Positions 1 through 11,640 are shown, numbered from the stretch's first letter. The stretch: DNA of 64,000 nucleotides from Liopterus haemorrhoidalis (GCA_963971575.1 OZ020611.1:682001-746000); one strand, 5' to 3'. Program-made: numbers and translations. The notes: generated from the sequence alone by a model not told the origin.

Positions 1-230
1 TCAGATTAGTCAATTTGATTTCAGAAAATATCCAATGTATTTCAGATTAGTCAGTTTAATTTCAGAAAGCGTCAATTGTATTTCAGATTAGTCAATTGTA
101 ATTCAGAAAATGTCAATTGAAATTCAGAAAATGTCAAATGTATTTCAGAAATTTTCAAATGTATTTCAGAAATAGTCAATTGTATTTCAAAAAGATACTG
201 ATTTATATTAGACAGTTCTTATTATCAAGT
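1..230 (+). repeat. Left tandem-repeat arm of the foldback element
   Basis: About ten units of 19-21 bp alternate between a GATTAGTCAATTG type and a GAAAATGTCAATTG type. The array runs off the left edge of the window and decays towards position 200. Confidence 0.7.
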
Positions 231-249
231 AGCTGTGACAAAGGTAGCG

Positions 250-1383
250 TTTATGACATTATGACAATATGTTACACAGTTCTATTTACTGAAGGCTCTA
301 CATGGCAGCAAGTCAAGGCGTCTGCCGAATGGGATTTAAAAGTAATTAAAGGCTGGCTAGACGATAATCTTTTGTCATTAAATTATAAAAAAACTGAATT
401 TATGCCTTTCACTATCTATAATAATACTCAACCAGACTATAATCACATAATATTGCATAGCTGTTGTGACCAAAATTGTGCCTGTGATATAAAAATTAAT
501 AAAGTAGACAATACCAGATACCTAGGCGTGATAATTGATAAATATCTGCGGTGGAATCTACATATTAATAAGATAACTTCCAGTGTAAGAAAAATGTTTT
601 ATATATTTAAAAAATTGAGGGGGAATACTACCTGTCAAAAACCTCTATCAATTTTATTATGCACTTGTACAATCTTTGTTGTCATATGGGTTAATTGCTT
701 GGGGAGGAGCATCAGACATTTATATAAAACAGGTTAAAACTGTGCAAAACGGAATCTTGAAAATTATAACTAAAAAGCCTAGACGTTACCCTACAGAACT
801 ATTATATAACGATGCAGATGTTCTAAATGTATCACAACTTTATATTATGTCCATATTGATATATATTAAAAAATATGAGAATACAATAACAACGCTACCG
901 CATCTCTATGATACTAGAAATAAAAATAAAGCATTATCTCACAGAGTTAATAAAGCCATTGGGCAGCGTTGTTTTTGTTACCATATGCCTCAAGTTTTTA
1001 ATAATTTTCAAGAATTCCTAGAAGAACAAAATAATAAGCATATGTATAATATCTCAACATGGTCTAAGAAATTCTGTAAACAATTAAGTCAGGTAAAACT
1101 TACAAAAATGCTAAATTTATGCACAAATTGAATTAAATTAAACAAAAAGTGTCGTCATTATTTTTAAATTAAATAATGATAAAATATGTATTTTATAAAA
1201 ATAAAAATTTTTGTTCACATTTATTTTGTTTACTGTGTGGTATAATTTAATTATTAAGAAAGCCAGATACAGGCTGTTCACAGCCTCTGTGGTGTAGTTT
1301 TATATATTTACTTACTGTAAAATCATGAACGAAATTATTTACCTATGTAATTATGTATGTATAATATGAAGGAAGTAAATATA

Positions 1384-1421
<38 letters not shown>
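250..1421 (+). pseudogene. Non-LTR retrotransposon RT relic (C-terminal part)
   Basis: The translation from about 285 to 735 has the post-catalytic RT signature: an EWDLKVIKGWLDDNLLSLN-like stretch, then DNTRYLGVIIDKYLRWNLHI, then a thumb region. The frame shifts near 670 and continues to 1131 with SYGLIAWGG, a QNGILKII segment and a YDTRNKNK motif typical of the C-terminus of Jockey/CR1-like ORF2 proteins. The catalytic YADD part is missing upstream. After the stop at 1131 comes a 3' UTR with polyadenylation-like AT sequence and a (TTA)n tail ending near 1421, marking the 3' end of a 5'-truncated insertion. It sits inside the foldback arms. A relative with the same GWLDDNLLSLN-type segment lies at 36.1-36.6 kb. 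Confidence 0.75.
1388..1421 (+). repeat. (TTA)n simple repeat
   Basis: About eleven TTA units at the 3' end of the RT relic; probably the retrotransposon's own tail. Confidence 0.85.
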
Positions 1422-1423
<2 letters not shown>

Positions 1424-2110
1424 GTTGTTATAACAAAAAACTGCAATAATCGAACAGCGCTGGTGGGTTGCGTCCCACTGTTTGAGAAATACAATAAAGG
1501 GGCAAAAGTGACAAAATATTTTATTGTCACCGGAAATTTACATGTGTGCAAAAATGTAAGAAAATTTGTTCGGTAAAAGTGAATAAAAAATTGATTACAA
1601 GATTTGATCCAGACACAGACAAACATGAAACCAAGCTAAATAAAACCGTGTTTATGTTCATTTTAAGAAATCTCAAAATTCTATGTATAATAGGTATAAT
1701 ATACTCCAAATTTTACCCTAAATACTTTTATAATATTTCTACATAAACTCATAAAAATAAAATTTCTTAATTCGTTCCTGTAATTTTGAAAAAAAAAAAA
1801 AAATACAATCTTAATATATAGCACAGAAACAGACTAGATCTGGTTATTTTGGATACTTTTATGGTGTGCTACTGACTTTAAATGTCAATTAAAAATATTC
1901 CTTACGCTGTAAAACCGACTTAAGATTGATAAGTTTATGATCATTATAATTAAGATATAATTTTTCATTATGACATATGTCAAATGGATCGTCATTTTAA
2001 AAAAGTGACATTTTTTAATACCAACATGACATACAGCTTCAAAGGTGCAAACTATTGAAAACAAAATTCCCTCTTAGTTTGTTCTTACAAAAGTGAACAG
2101 CTTATAACCA
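1422..2110. other. Interior of the foldback element, no gene seen
   Basis: AT-rich sequence with short reading frames on both strands that show no recognisable motif. An A-run of about 15 lies near 1789-1803. I see no transposase. Confidence 0.5.
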
Positions 2111-2331
2111 TTTCTGAATTACAATTGACATTTTCCGAAATACATTTGACATTTTCTGAATTTCAATTGCCATTTTCTGAATTACAATTGACTAATCTGA
2201 AATACAATTGACGCTTTCTGAAATTAGACTGACTAATTTGAAATACATTTGATATTTTCTGAAATCAAATTGACTAATCTGAATTACAATAGATCTTTTC
2301 TGAAATAAACTTTTTTTTCTTCTGAAATACA
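2111..2331 (-). repeat. Right tandem-repeat arm of the foldback element
   Basis: Reverse complement of the left arm. It reads as alternating CAATTGACTAATCTGAAA and CAATTGACATTTTCTGAA units in the mirrored order. The element probably ends near 2331. Confidence 0.7.
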
Positions 2332-2957
2332 ACTAGAAAAGGTGTAGTTTGCCCCAAGCGTCAAATTTTCTGGGACCAGTCCTGTTTATACCCTTCGCAC
2401 AATTTTAAACTTGTCAGATCAACTGTTCTGAAATTGACAAGTAGACCAAAGTGGAGATTTTAACTTTAAATTCGTAAAAGATATTCGAGTGTCCTGTTGA
2501 CAGTATCCTCCGTGTCCTCCGGGTGAGAAGGATGTGACAGGAGTGTTTGCGATCCTAAACATCGGGCAATGTATCTGTCTGTCCGACACCGACACCGACT
2601 CCCGCATTTAACAAATCGCCGCCCTTCAAAATCACAACATTAATAAAAGGTGCGGAGAAGGAGGGTCGCGTTTGACCTTGTACCTAGTTCGATACTGTGT
2701 CGGTCGCGTGCCCACTACATCACGTCACCCCCCCCCCCCCCCCGCCTTCACCCTTCAACACGCATTAACATACATACACGCATGCCACTCATGGACAATA
2801 TTAATACACCCGCTACATTAGAACACTCTAGTATTTCAAATGTATTAGGAACTGGATTACTATAATTTGTATCAATCAGTTGATTTTTAGGAAACGTCTA
2901 TGGCTAAACTCCATTCACAATAAATATGAGATGACGTCACACATGGTTATTTTAAGT
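2332..2957. other. Unassigned stretch with GC-rich patch and C-run
   Basis: Holds a moderately GC-rich segment at about 2490-2760 with a GACACCGACACCGACTCC patch (about 2584-2601) and a run of about 15 C at 2728-2742. Short open frames on either strand have no family signature. Confidence 0.4.
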
Positions 2958-4165
2958 AATAATAATAATAACAATAATAATATGTTTATTGACAAAAATT
3001 ACACGTACAGAGCATATTTTTCGTCAGTCAGGTACAATATATAAATAGTAACTTATAGCTAGTGAAATTAGAGCAATGTAAAATATTATAAAATAATAAT
3101 AAAAAAAAAAAAAAAAAAAAATACATAAAATGAAAAATATAAAATACTTGGAGTCAACAGTTCCAATTCACACTATTTATATCAAAATTTAAAAACTCCT
3201 CAAATGTATAAAATGAACTAGATTCCAAGAAATCCTTGACTTTAGCCTGAAAATTATTTAAGGTTAGAGATTTAACATATATTCTAGATGTTTAACCAAG
3301 CAACTTTTACAAACTATAAAAACATTATTTTAAAATTAGTAATACACAGTGAGCATGAGTTTGTAAACAAACTTACAAGTATGTAAGCATTCAGTCACTG
3401 TCGTTGCATCTACAAGATACCCCCTACATATTTTGCATGTAATGTGGCTATTTAATGTCTTTAACTTAATTCGCCTCTCCATTATCATAGTTTATAACTG
3501 TTTCATCTAATTATTAAAAGGCTGTCAAAAATATGTTATCTTGTTGTACACTAATGTTTAACTTAACCAAACTTTCTATACAAACAATTTTTATTGCTAT
3601 TTTATCACTGTTTTTATATTAGGTATACGCGGTTTTTCTTTGAAAATAATCTTATTAACCACACAATCATGTATTTTAAGAAAAGAAAAAATGAATATCC
3701 TCATACAGGATTAAAAAAAATATATAAAATCTTTCAAATGACGGCTTCTTATTCACCAGGTTACAGGGCTCAACGCTCTACACAGGGGTGTTTCAATGGA
3801 TAGGGGAAAGGAGAAACACGAGTAAGTGGCGCCTGCAGAAAAAAAAATTTAATTGCAAAGAAGTTACAATTTCTGGTTTTCGTCAATCTTGTAAAACCTA
3901 AATAGAAATTAGTTTTATTACGAGTGTCATACGTATGTACTGCTTCCACAGTTTTGAAATGTTCCTTATTTTTGTGTCCGAAAATTAAACACTGAAAAAT
4001 ATAAAGCGATGGTAAAGTCATAATTTTTAAATCTCGGAAAGCATGCTTACAATCCGCTCTGTAAGTTGTCCCAGAAATGATTCTAACAACTCGTCTTTGT
4101 AAGGCAAAAATTCGTTTTGCTGAGGCACTAGTACCAACGTTATGATATGTTTTAATCAACATCAA
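2958..4165 (-). pseudogene. Non-LTR retrotransposon RT relic, 5'-truncated and interrupted
   Basis: On the minus strand 4165 to about 3830 encodes an RT C-terminal region: LQRRVVRIISG, then LTLPSLYIF-type and HTYDTRNK motifs, then NFFAIKFF. The frame then enters unrelated sequence. The genuine C-terminus reappears at about 3290-3133, reading FQAKVKDFLESSSFY and FEEFLNFDINS before a stop. The 3' end near 2958 carries an AATAAACATATTATTATTG-like tail. The two parts are separated by roughly 530 bp (about 3300-3830) with no terminal repeats that I can see, so a later insertion or rearrangement split the gene. The N-terminal endonuclease and catalytic core are absent. Confidence 0.7.
3300..3830. 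other. Unidentified insert within the RT relic
   Basis: This AT-rich block interrupts the RT C-terminus. It contains no recognisable ORF, and I found neither an inverted repeat nor a target duplication at its edges. Confidence 0.4.
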
Positions 4166-5950
4166 TCCATAACTCAGTACATTTATTTATTTAATTTTAG
4201 TACATTTTTTGAATGTTGCCAGTTTGAAATTGGATTGTTCAATTGTTATTTGTCAGGTTCACATTTTGGTGTTCTAGTGAGGTTAAATTTTATTTTTTTA
4301 AAATTTTATTGTAATAAAAATGCCCAAAGCTCTTAGTAGCCGTGCTCAAAGGATGGTTTTCCATGTTGGGTGATATTTCTATAACGTACTTTTATCTGTA
4401 TATTGTGCTTGTATATTTTAAAAGGTTTTATAATTTGTAATTTAAGTGAACAAAAACAATATTTAATTTTATATCTTGGTCGATAAATAAATATTATATA
4501 TGATTAATAAAATATGTTCTATTTACATTTGTTACGTTCTTTTTTTGTAATTTTAACATACAGGTCTGTTACGTAGAACGGTTTATTATCATCAGATGCA
4601 AACGAAAAGTAATTTTAGCGTACTCATGAAATTTACACTTGCAGCTAGCGGCAATAAACTGTTCGACTGGAAATAATATTTGAATATTCATTATTCGAAA
4701 AAAATTGTGTCTAACATCTGAAATTCAAAAATTTCTATTCGAATAATAAAAAATTTGACTCTTTATCATTGCTTTCCGATATCATTTAGTGAGTTCAGGA
4801 AGCAAGTTCGGAGCGTTCGAGAAAAGGTCTAAACGCGTTTATTCGAGCGGTCTGGAGTTAAACAGTGTGACTCGGAACACTAGTTTGCTTCCCGAACCCG
4901 CTGTGTCAATGTGACACCAGGCGAAAAATTAAAGTAAATTGTATAAAGAGTATTAAAAGAATACGACACATTTCTAAAAACAAATATTTCTGATGATTCT
5001 TATACACTGAAATTTATTTATTTATTTTTTTTTAATACTACATTACACATTTAATATAATATAAACCATAAATTTCGCGCCAAATTGGTTAGAAAGAACT
5101 GCTGTGTATCACAATTTACATTATTTGACAGTTTACTTTTTGGCAACAAGGTGAGTTTTTCAACTGTGACGTCATTTCATAGTTACGGTAAATGGACTTT
5201 ATTAGAGTATGTTTTAATAGAAAAAATGCCAGTGACGTAATATGTGCAGAAACGCACAGAATGATATTTGAATGAGATGTCACAATTGAATGAATGGCAG
5301 AATGAAAATGAATATTGTAAGAGGATTATTTGGTGAGATTACCGGATGACGATATGCGGAGTGAGTTGTGTGATGGTAGAGGTGGGTGGGGTGGGGTGTG
5401 GGGGGTCAGGAGGGTAATGCGTGTGAGTAGGTGACCCGCTGACCCTGATACCCGGCACCAGCGGGCACCGTACAGGCAGAGCCCAGTGCAGTGCAGTGCG
5501 TACATCAACAACACCTGTGCCCCTGCACATATATCTGGCACACCGCCTCATTCACGCACAGGGAGAGAGGAGGAGAGGAGAGGAGAGGGGGAGGCACTGG
5601 AAAAAGTGGAATGTTCATGACTATTCATTCTCATTCTGAATACAAGTAACCTGGAGAAAATACTCCCGTATACAGTTATAATAATGAATTATAATATCTA
5701 CAACTATTATACAGTTGTTGCGCCGCTCTTGGAAGACAGTAGTCTGCAACAACAATAACATGAACTGATAACCTACTCATAATTTACAAACATTTTTTTT
5801 ATAAGTTCTTCAGACATCTTTGCTGGCAAAGATGGACGCTAGAACAGGGAATTTGAGATCATGAAACTTCATGAAATGCATACGAATTTTGAAAGATGGA
5901 AGAAGCCCAACGGGCCACTTCGGTCCGCTTACATCATTTTATCTTTATAA
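4166..5950. other. Unassigned AT-rich region with a GC-rich island
   Basis: No gene recognised. A short imperfect inverted repeat (GTTCAGGAAGCAAG near 4793 and CTTCCCGAAC near 4892) may be a small MITE remnant. A GC-rich island at about 5375-5600 includes GGTGGGTGGGGTGGGG and GGAGAGGAGAGG purine patches. Its open frames are low-complexity and not convincing as protein. Confidence 0.4.
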
Positions 5951-7212
5951 TTAACCCTTTACTGCATGAATTTTTATTTTTGGCTGAAATAATTCATGGG
6001 CATTAGGAATTGGTTCTTATTGATAGAAAAATTAATTTAAGGGGGGGGGGTATGGTCAGAGCAGCACATTTAATACCCATTTTCAAGATTTTTTTTTAGA
6101 AAAATGTTACTAGTAACTTGATTGGGATAATACCTACAGTAAAGAACAACCTTTGAAGAGTATCCAAAAAAAAATTATTGAAAAATATCGAAAATTAAGC
6201 TCGTGACATGAATTTGAAATTTTCGTTCAGGACAAAGAGTTGATTTGCGGTGAGACACATAACTAATGACTGGATCATCTAAAACAAAAAAACCAAAAAT
6301 ATTTTCTGTTAGTTTATGAGTTTCTTGAGGTAACACTGTCGAGATATTTTTTTTTTCTTGCGTTTTTTGTTTTTTATGGAATTTTTTACAACTGAAAACA
6401 GAAATTTCGAAAAAAAAATTTCCGTTTTTTTCGTTTTTTTGACTTCAAACTTATACCAAAAATTAAATAATCTAGATATTTGAAAAAACTCGACAGCGTT
6501 ACCTCAAGAAACTCATAAACTAACGAAATATTTTTGGTTTTTTTGTTTTAGATGATCCAGTCATTAGTTATGTGTCTCACCGCAAATCAACTCTTTGTCC
6601 TGAACGAAAATTTCAAATTCATGTCATGAGCTTAATTTTCGATATTTTTCAATAAAATTTTTTTTGGATTCTCTTCAAAGGTTGTTCTTTACTGTAGGTA
6701 TTATCCCAATCAAGTTACTATTAACAGTTTTCTAAAAAAAAAATCTTGAAAATGGGTATAAAATGTGCTGCTCTGACCATACCCCCCCCCCTTAAAAAAT
6801 ATATTCAAAATATTAATCATTATTTTTATGAAAATAGGGTTTGTGCATTTATGAAAATTATGATTCTACATAAAAGAAAATGACTCCGTATTATTTGCTC
6901 GTCAATTGGTAAGTGTTCTTCATTAGGGATTAAAAGCAGTCGCTCTCGAATTTTTGAAAGAAAATGTCATATCTTCTAGTTGTCCTTTCTCAATAAATTC
7001 TCGTTAAATTAGAATTATCGTTGAAGTGCAAATTCCGCTTGATATCCTCAAATCTATTGCAGCCCATTACTTGAGATACTGCAGGATCCATTGCTGTGTA
7101 TGTGGCATATATGGACATTCATGAAGTAACGTTCTGATTCAGCTTTAAAAGTAAAATAAAAAATAAAAATCGGAATGTGCCATATATGGCACACTATGCG
7201 GTAAAGGGTTAA
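5951..7212. mobile_element. piggyBac-like non-autonomous element with TTAA ends
   Basis: The left end TTAACCCTTTACTGCAT (5951-5967) matches the reverse complement of ATGCGGTAAAGGGTTAA (7196-7212) at 16 of 17 positions, and both ends carry TTAA. TTAA target sites followed by CCCTTT-type inverted repeats are typical of piggyBac-like elements. There is no transposase ORF. A second, strongly palindromic TTAA-flanked element (6037-6795) is nested inside. Confidence 0.7.
6037..6795. mobile_element. Near-perfect palindromic MITE with TTAA ends
   Basis: The left arm (about 6037-6345) starts TTAA plus ten G and TATGGTCAGAGCAGCAC. The right arm (about 6480-6795) is its reverse complement, ending in ten C and TTAA. 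The arms are about 310 bp each with few mismatches, and the loop is about 130 bp of A/T-rich sequence. A transcript through it would fold into a very long hairpin. No coding capacity is seen. Confidence 0.8.
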
Positions 7213-7390
7213 GACAGTTATTCAATTTTTACTTGTCTGAACTTAATATATAAGGGGCAAGTATTGTATCGCTAAAATTTTCGATGTCGAGATTTTGACT
7301 GATGACCACGTTTCATGGTCTAGGGCAGTGTTTCTGAACCTTTTGTGGCATGGAACCCCCCAAAATAACGTAAATATTGTCTGCGGGCCC

Positions 7391-7392
<2 letters not shown>

Positions 7393-7474
<82 letters not shown>

Positions 7475-7475
7475 G
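7393..7475 (+). repeat. (TA)n(GA)n compound microsatellite
   Basis: About 20 TA units run into about 16 GA units. It lies inside the hAT element, just after its left terminus. Confidence 0.9.
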
Positions 7476-8032
7476 GAGGGATCACAAGGTGTATCAAGAT
7501 AGAGGAAACACGATTTTTCTCGAAATATGAGTGAGCAAGTTGGGAAAAAAATTTGGTGACCAGAGTTTACCCAAATAATTGGATGGTAGTATTTAATTTT
7601 TCCGGAATAAACCGGAAGTACAGGATATCAAGGACAACTTCGATTTTTTATACAGGAACGTATGGCCTGTTGGGTATATTTGGATAAAGGTTTTGAAAAA
7701 AAACAACTTTTACATAAACATGTTTTTAATATCTGTTACGGTTACCTATAATGGCTTGCAAGTATTTTTATTTACAAGTGTTCAAAGTTGCTTTCCATTT
7801 TGAACACTCATCCTTACTTTTTAGTTAATAGTATTTCGGAGCATAACAAAAAATATTGCACGTTCAAGTCGTACCTACTTGAAAGTACTTGAAGTACCTC
7901 CAACGCGAACCGTTTTAATTAGTTTAAATTAGTTGTCAAAATAAATATAATTTATTTTATTAATGTTTAAAAGGTATATTTTAATGAACATTAATGTCAC
8001 ATATTTATGAATATATCTTACAAAATTGAGCG

Positions 8033-9125
8033 TTTTTAGGGTTTTGTAGGTATGACCAAAAAACCCTTATACCGTCATTTTGTCGTCTGTCTGTCTGTCT
8101 GTCTGTTCGGTAAAAATTGTAGCCAAACGGCTAAACCTAGAGAGTTGAAATTTGGCATGCTTATACAACTCTTTGACCCGCATATAGGAAAAATACTAAA
8201 ACATCTAAAAAACATATCCCCCTAAAAATATAAACAAATATGTGCTTATCGAAAAAAAAAATTTTTTTTTATAATTCTGACTAGGGTATCAAATGAAAGC
8301 CCTTGGTACGTGGATTAACGAACAAATTTTTATTTTTGCAAAATAAATTATTTTGAAGCGATTTTTGCCAAAATTGTGCAAAATTTTTTTTGTCCCACAC
8401 CCTGTAGCCCTGATGGTTTAAACTAAAAATCTGAAAAAATTCTAAGTAATGTACATTGGTGTGAACCGAAATAGTTCAACAGGAATTTTTGATCAGATTA
8501 GGTTTTTGGAAAAAAACGCATTTTTTGTGATTTTTGGCTAATAATGTACACAAGTTATAGCTTTGTAACACGCCACACTGTAACATGTGTGCTGGTCTAG
8601 TGGTATTAGACGCTGATTTTTCACGCAAGTAACCTGATCCGAAAGGGATCTCGAACCCTGTGAGAAGAGACTATATTATTTTTTGTTTTTTTTTTTAATT
8701 TTTATATTGTTTAAATTATTTTTTCAAAATTCTTATAGTTATATTTTATTTTATTATTAGTTATATTTTGGCAAATGTTGCATTTAATTTTTAAAAGCGT
8801 AAATTTAATAGCCAGTGGAAATTGTTTAAATTATAATTTAATTCTGTTTCAATGTACACGAAATCATAGGGGCGGAACTTATAACAACCAATGGAAGCCA
8901 TAGGCGCAATTTTTATAATTCTTAATGAACCTTGCTATATATATATAAAAAAATACTGCACATATTTAGAAACCTAAATAATGGTATTAGGCGTTCGAAT
9001 TAAAATTAACAAAAAAAATATTTTAATATAAAATTTGTTTTCGCATCCAAAATAATCATCATTCACTTACTAAATACCTGCAAAACCCTGAAATGTGTGA
9101 AAATTCACACTTCACATCAATTTTT
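8033..9125 (+). mobile_element. Helentron-like (HINE) family A, copy 1, subtype I
   Basis: The 5' end is TTTTTAGGGTTTTGTAGGTAT and the 3' subterminal repeat is ATACCTGCAAAACCCT-like, followed by the hairpin GTGTGAAAATTCACAC and a T-run. A (GTCT)n array of about 5.5 units sits at 8085-8106. A second block (ACGGCTAAACCTAGAGAG and onward) precedes a tRNA-like cassette at 8589-8668. Subterminal repeats, a GTCY array and a 3' hairpin outside the repeat are the hallmarks of non-autonomous Helentrons. No Rep/helicase is encoded. Confidence 0.75.
8589..8668 (+). other. tRNA-like cassette, type alpha
   Basis: The box-A-like TGGTCTAGTGG and a box-B-like segment near GATCTCGAACCC lie at tRNA spacing, and a T-rich tract (ATTATTTTTTG) follows. 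One extra base disrupts box B here; the sister copy at 55545-55628 has a cleaner GATCGAACCC. It is probably a decayed tRNA-derived Pol III unit inside the Helentron. Confidence 0.55.
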
Positions 9126-9431
9126 CTATTATAATTTCATGCTTCGATCTTATATGACTTCGCAGCCCCCCGACGAAGCTTTCACGGCCCCCCGGTTGAG
9201 AAACGCTGGTCTAGGGAATCCAAAAAACTATTTTCGAAGTGCTGTCCGGAAGTTATTAACTTGATTTAAATTAAAATTTGTATAAAACATGATTTAATAT
9301 TTTTGAAAATTTACCTAAATATATATTTTTTTTATTTTAACTTTTTTTATTATTATTCTTGTTATTTATTTATTTATTTTTTTATGGGAGGGCAAGTCTA
9401 GCGGAGATCTCTCTTCGCCACTGGTTTATCT

Positions 9432-9500
9432 TTCACTTACTAAATACCTACTAATCCTGAAAAGTGTGAAAAATCACACTACGATCAATTTTTTCATGTA
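9432..9500 (+). repeat. Relic of a Helentron A-type 3' end
   Basis: CACTTACTAAATACCT, a diverged subterminal repeat, and the hairpin GTGTGAAAAATCACAC followed by a T-run match the 3' terminus of family A. The rest of the element is missing or unrecognisable. Confidence 0.55.
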
Positions 9501-10355
9501 TACTGATTTAAGCAAAAAGTGAACAAGTGATTTGTGAATTGAATATTTTGGCAAGTGTGTCAGGGCGGTTGAATGGGATGTATTGTCAGTGCTGTGGGCC
9601 GCTTATCGTGTTCCAGCGCCGGGACGCGGCAGGCGACATGCCGATACCGCCGCCCTTTGTCCGGTGACACGGTGTTTATTTATCTACTGGGGCCGGAGCC
9701 GAGGGTGTGATGTTACATAATTGGCGGACAGTGCGTGTTACAAAAACATTAGAAGCAGGTAGCAGCTGGGGAATAGTGTGTGTGTGTGTACCATATACCA
9801 CCACGCTACACCGCAATGCTGGACGTTATTAATATGTAGGCAGTGTTGACATGTTTATTTAATAGCTCATATATTGATCACCTGCCCGAATATACACGCT
9901 CCAACCCAATATATAGGTAATATCATTTCATTCTGCTAGTTATATACAGGAGTAGATCTGTAGAAGAAGTCGCAATCAAAAACTATTGAAGTAGGTTGTT
10001 CCACCAGAATATACGAAGTGGACCAAATCCTTGTCGGCCTTGTCCTTTACCTTATCTTGCAATATCAATTGCGGCAAGCCATATCTATCATTGTTGCTCA
10101 TTATATTGTCACAATTATGGTATTTCTTTTTATTTGCAAACAAAAAGAATGCTTCGACTTCTTGGTCATTAGCACCCGGTACATTGATGTATACATTAAT
10201 TTATACAGTTATATAATATAAGATCAGTAATATTTAACATTTGTATTTAAGTAATAGTAACATTTTGAAGGAATTAAAAGTATATTATATTAGGTAGGGC
10301 ATGTAATTTAGTTTGTGTCATATAAATTGGTTTCTTTTCATGAATGTGATAACAT
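9501..10355. other. Unassigned region with GC-rich island
   Basis: About 9560-9750 is clearly more GC-rich than its surroundings and free of the window's repeat families. A minus-strand frame of about 75 codons at about 10213-9980 is open and hydrophilic (it includes a NDQEVEAFFLFANKKK segment), but I recognise no family and see no start. Confidence 0.35.
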
Positions 10356-10359
10356 CATT

Positions 10360-10622
10360 CAGATCCACAGTAAGGAAAACTTGCGCTAGGTGCAAAACTG
10401 CGTTTTGGCGCCCTTGGCAAATAAATGTAAGTGAAAAGCAAATTCCCAGTGAAGAGCAAAAAAAAGGTCCTCACCTACCAAGTTCGAAGTAAAGAGCAAA
10501 AAAACAAGGTCCTCACCTCCCAAATTCCAAGTGAAGAGTAAAAAAAAGTCCTCACTTTCGCAATGTGGCGCCCCTTATTCAAGTTCATCGGCGCCCTTTT
10601 CCTTAGTGCGCTAGGGGTCGTC
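10360..10622 (+). mobile_element. hAT MITE with ~40 bp internal tandem repeats, right end truncated
   Basis: The same family as the complete copy at 19760-20162. It begins CAGATCCACAGTAAGG, continues through the shared TTGCGCTAGG and GCGCCCTTGGCAAATAAATG segments, then has three or four units of AAGTGAAGAGC plus an A-run plus GGTCCTCACCTCC. It ends after the shared CCTTAGTGCGCTAGGG segment, where it abuts the RNase H relic. The right inverted repeat is missing. Confidence 0.7.
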
Positions 10623-10975
10623 TTATGTTTTTGCTGATGTATGCTTCGTGTAGATATTCCTTTATTTTTACTAGTTCTTTTTTTTTAGGGAAAATTTGTT
10701 TAAGACTTTGCATTGCGCTTAAGGAATCGGTGGAGATGATATAAGTTTTATTTGTTTGTCCTTGGTTTTTGATATACTCTGCCGCTTTGTATATTGCGTA
10801 GAGTTCTGCCGAATAGATGGTATTTCGTCTCGTAGATGGTATTTTTCTATGGTTTCTCCACTGACCATAGCTGCCCCCGTACCAATTATTATATAATTGT
10901 GTTCTAATGTCCCAATTCCTTCAGCGGCCTTTAAGCCGTGTTGGTCAAGGTTGCTGACGTACGGTTTTGGGAATT
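10618..10975 (-). pseudogene. RNase H domain relic of a non-LTR retrotransposon
   Basis: The minus strand reads through SYGQWRNH, then IYSAELYAIYKAAEYI, then YIISTDSLSAMQSL and KELVKIKEYLH. The AEL glutamate and the STDS aspartate match two of the catalytic acidic residues of the RNase H fold found at the end of Jockey/R1/I-type ORF2 proteins; the first aspartate region is frame-disrupted or absent. In its native place the domain degrades RNA in RNA:DNA hybrids during target-primed reverse transcription. The fragment stops where the hAT MITE begins, so its C-terminus is lost. No RT domain is adjacent, so it is a stranded domain. Confidence 0.65.
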
Positions 10976-10979
10976 AAAG

Positions 10980-11640
10980 AATGTGCAGAGTGTTGCGTGT
11001 TTGTCAACATAAGTTTTGAACTACATTCTAATGTGTTGATAAACATTATTCAATTGTGCCGACTATGGTCTTTAATTGCTGCCAACAATTAAACAAATGA
11101 ATAATGTTTCCAAAACAATTGAGGTAGGACCTGACGTCATAGTGTTCTGGTTAACAGTTATAAAATGGTCTTAGGGAATAGAGTCATGGTTAGTCATTCT
11201 TGATAGTTAAATAGTAGTCATTCTGGTGACCAGTCATCAGTCCACATCACGCTGCCCAAGGACCAGCCCAGCTGTTGAAGTCACCTAGACGAGATGTGAG
11301 TGCCGTCTACAGGGCTTCTCCACGTGTTCGCCTCGTGCGGATACCTGGGGTGGTTCGACGATCCCGCAGAAGCCGGGGCAAGAACGAGACTTACATCAGC
11401 TTCTAACGGACAACATCAGCAGCCATTTTGACCAACAATTGTATTCTGATGTAAATTAATATTATATAATCAATTTATATAAAAAAGGATAAAACTAGTG
11501 TTACATACACATTATTTCTAGAATTTTATCCATTTAGACTGAAGATGATCCAGCTGTTGGATCGAAACATCTCTACCTCTTTTAAATATATTTAATAAAG
11601 TTGTACACGTTGATGCAGAGAAAAAGAAAAAAATTTTACT
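10980..11640 (+). other. Possible retroelement terminal region with TATA-like box
   Basis: CAGTTATAAAATGG at about 11153-11166 is a TATA-box-like element. It is followed by moderately GC-rich sequence and, at about 11541-11570, an imperfect motif pairing GATGATCC with GGATCGAAAC. These features recall a solo LTR or a retroelement UTR, but I could not find matching ends or a target duplication. Confidence 0.3.

Larger units (their letters stand above)
1..2331. mobile_element. Foldback-type element with long repeat-filled inverted arms (left end outside window)
   Basis: The two ends (about 1-230 and 2111-2331) are inverted copies of one another, each built from roughly 20 bp units such as TTTCAGATTAGTCAATTG and TTTCAGAAAATGTCAATTG. 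Unit order is preserved between the arms, so this is a true terminal inverted repeat and not two random arrays. Foldback elements, and Galileo or Mutator-like elements, have long tandem-repeat-rich arms like these; I cannot say which superfamily. The interior holds a reverse transcriptase relic and about 650 bp of AT-rich sequence. No transposase is visible. The outer left boundary and any target duplication lie outside the window. Confidence 0.6.
7326..9208. mobile_element. hAT-superfamily element with perfect 8 bp target duplication
   Basis: The ends are CAGTGTTTCTGAACC (7326) and GGTTGAGAAACGCTG (to 9208), the classic hAT inverted repeat. They are flanked by the identical octamer GTCTAGGG at 7318-7325 and 9209-9216. 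The element has no transposase. It carries a TA/GA microsatellite near its left end, and a family A Helentron is inserted at 8033-9125. Confidence 0.85.

Noticed and set aside
5326..5551. Overlapping minus-strand frames in a GC-rich patch
   Set aside because: Composition-driven, proline-rich in one frame and cysteine-rich in another, with no family signature.
7295..7534. Open frame ending in repeated Ile-Tyr and Arg-Glu
   Set aside because: It reads through the TA/GA microsatellite; no domain.
11541..11570. GATGATCC...GGATCGAAAC motif as proof of a specific retroelement family
   Set aside because: Such motifs occur in several retroelement UTRs and no coding part is nearby; kept only as an unassigned region.
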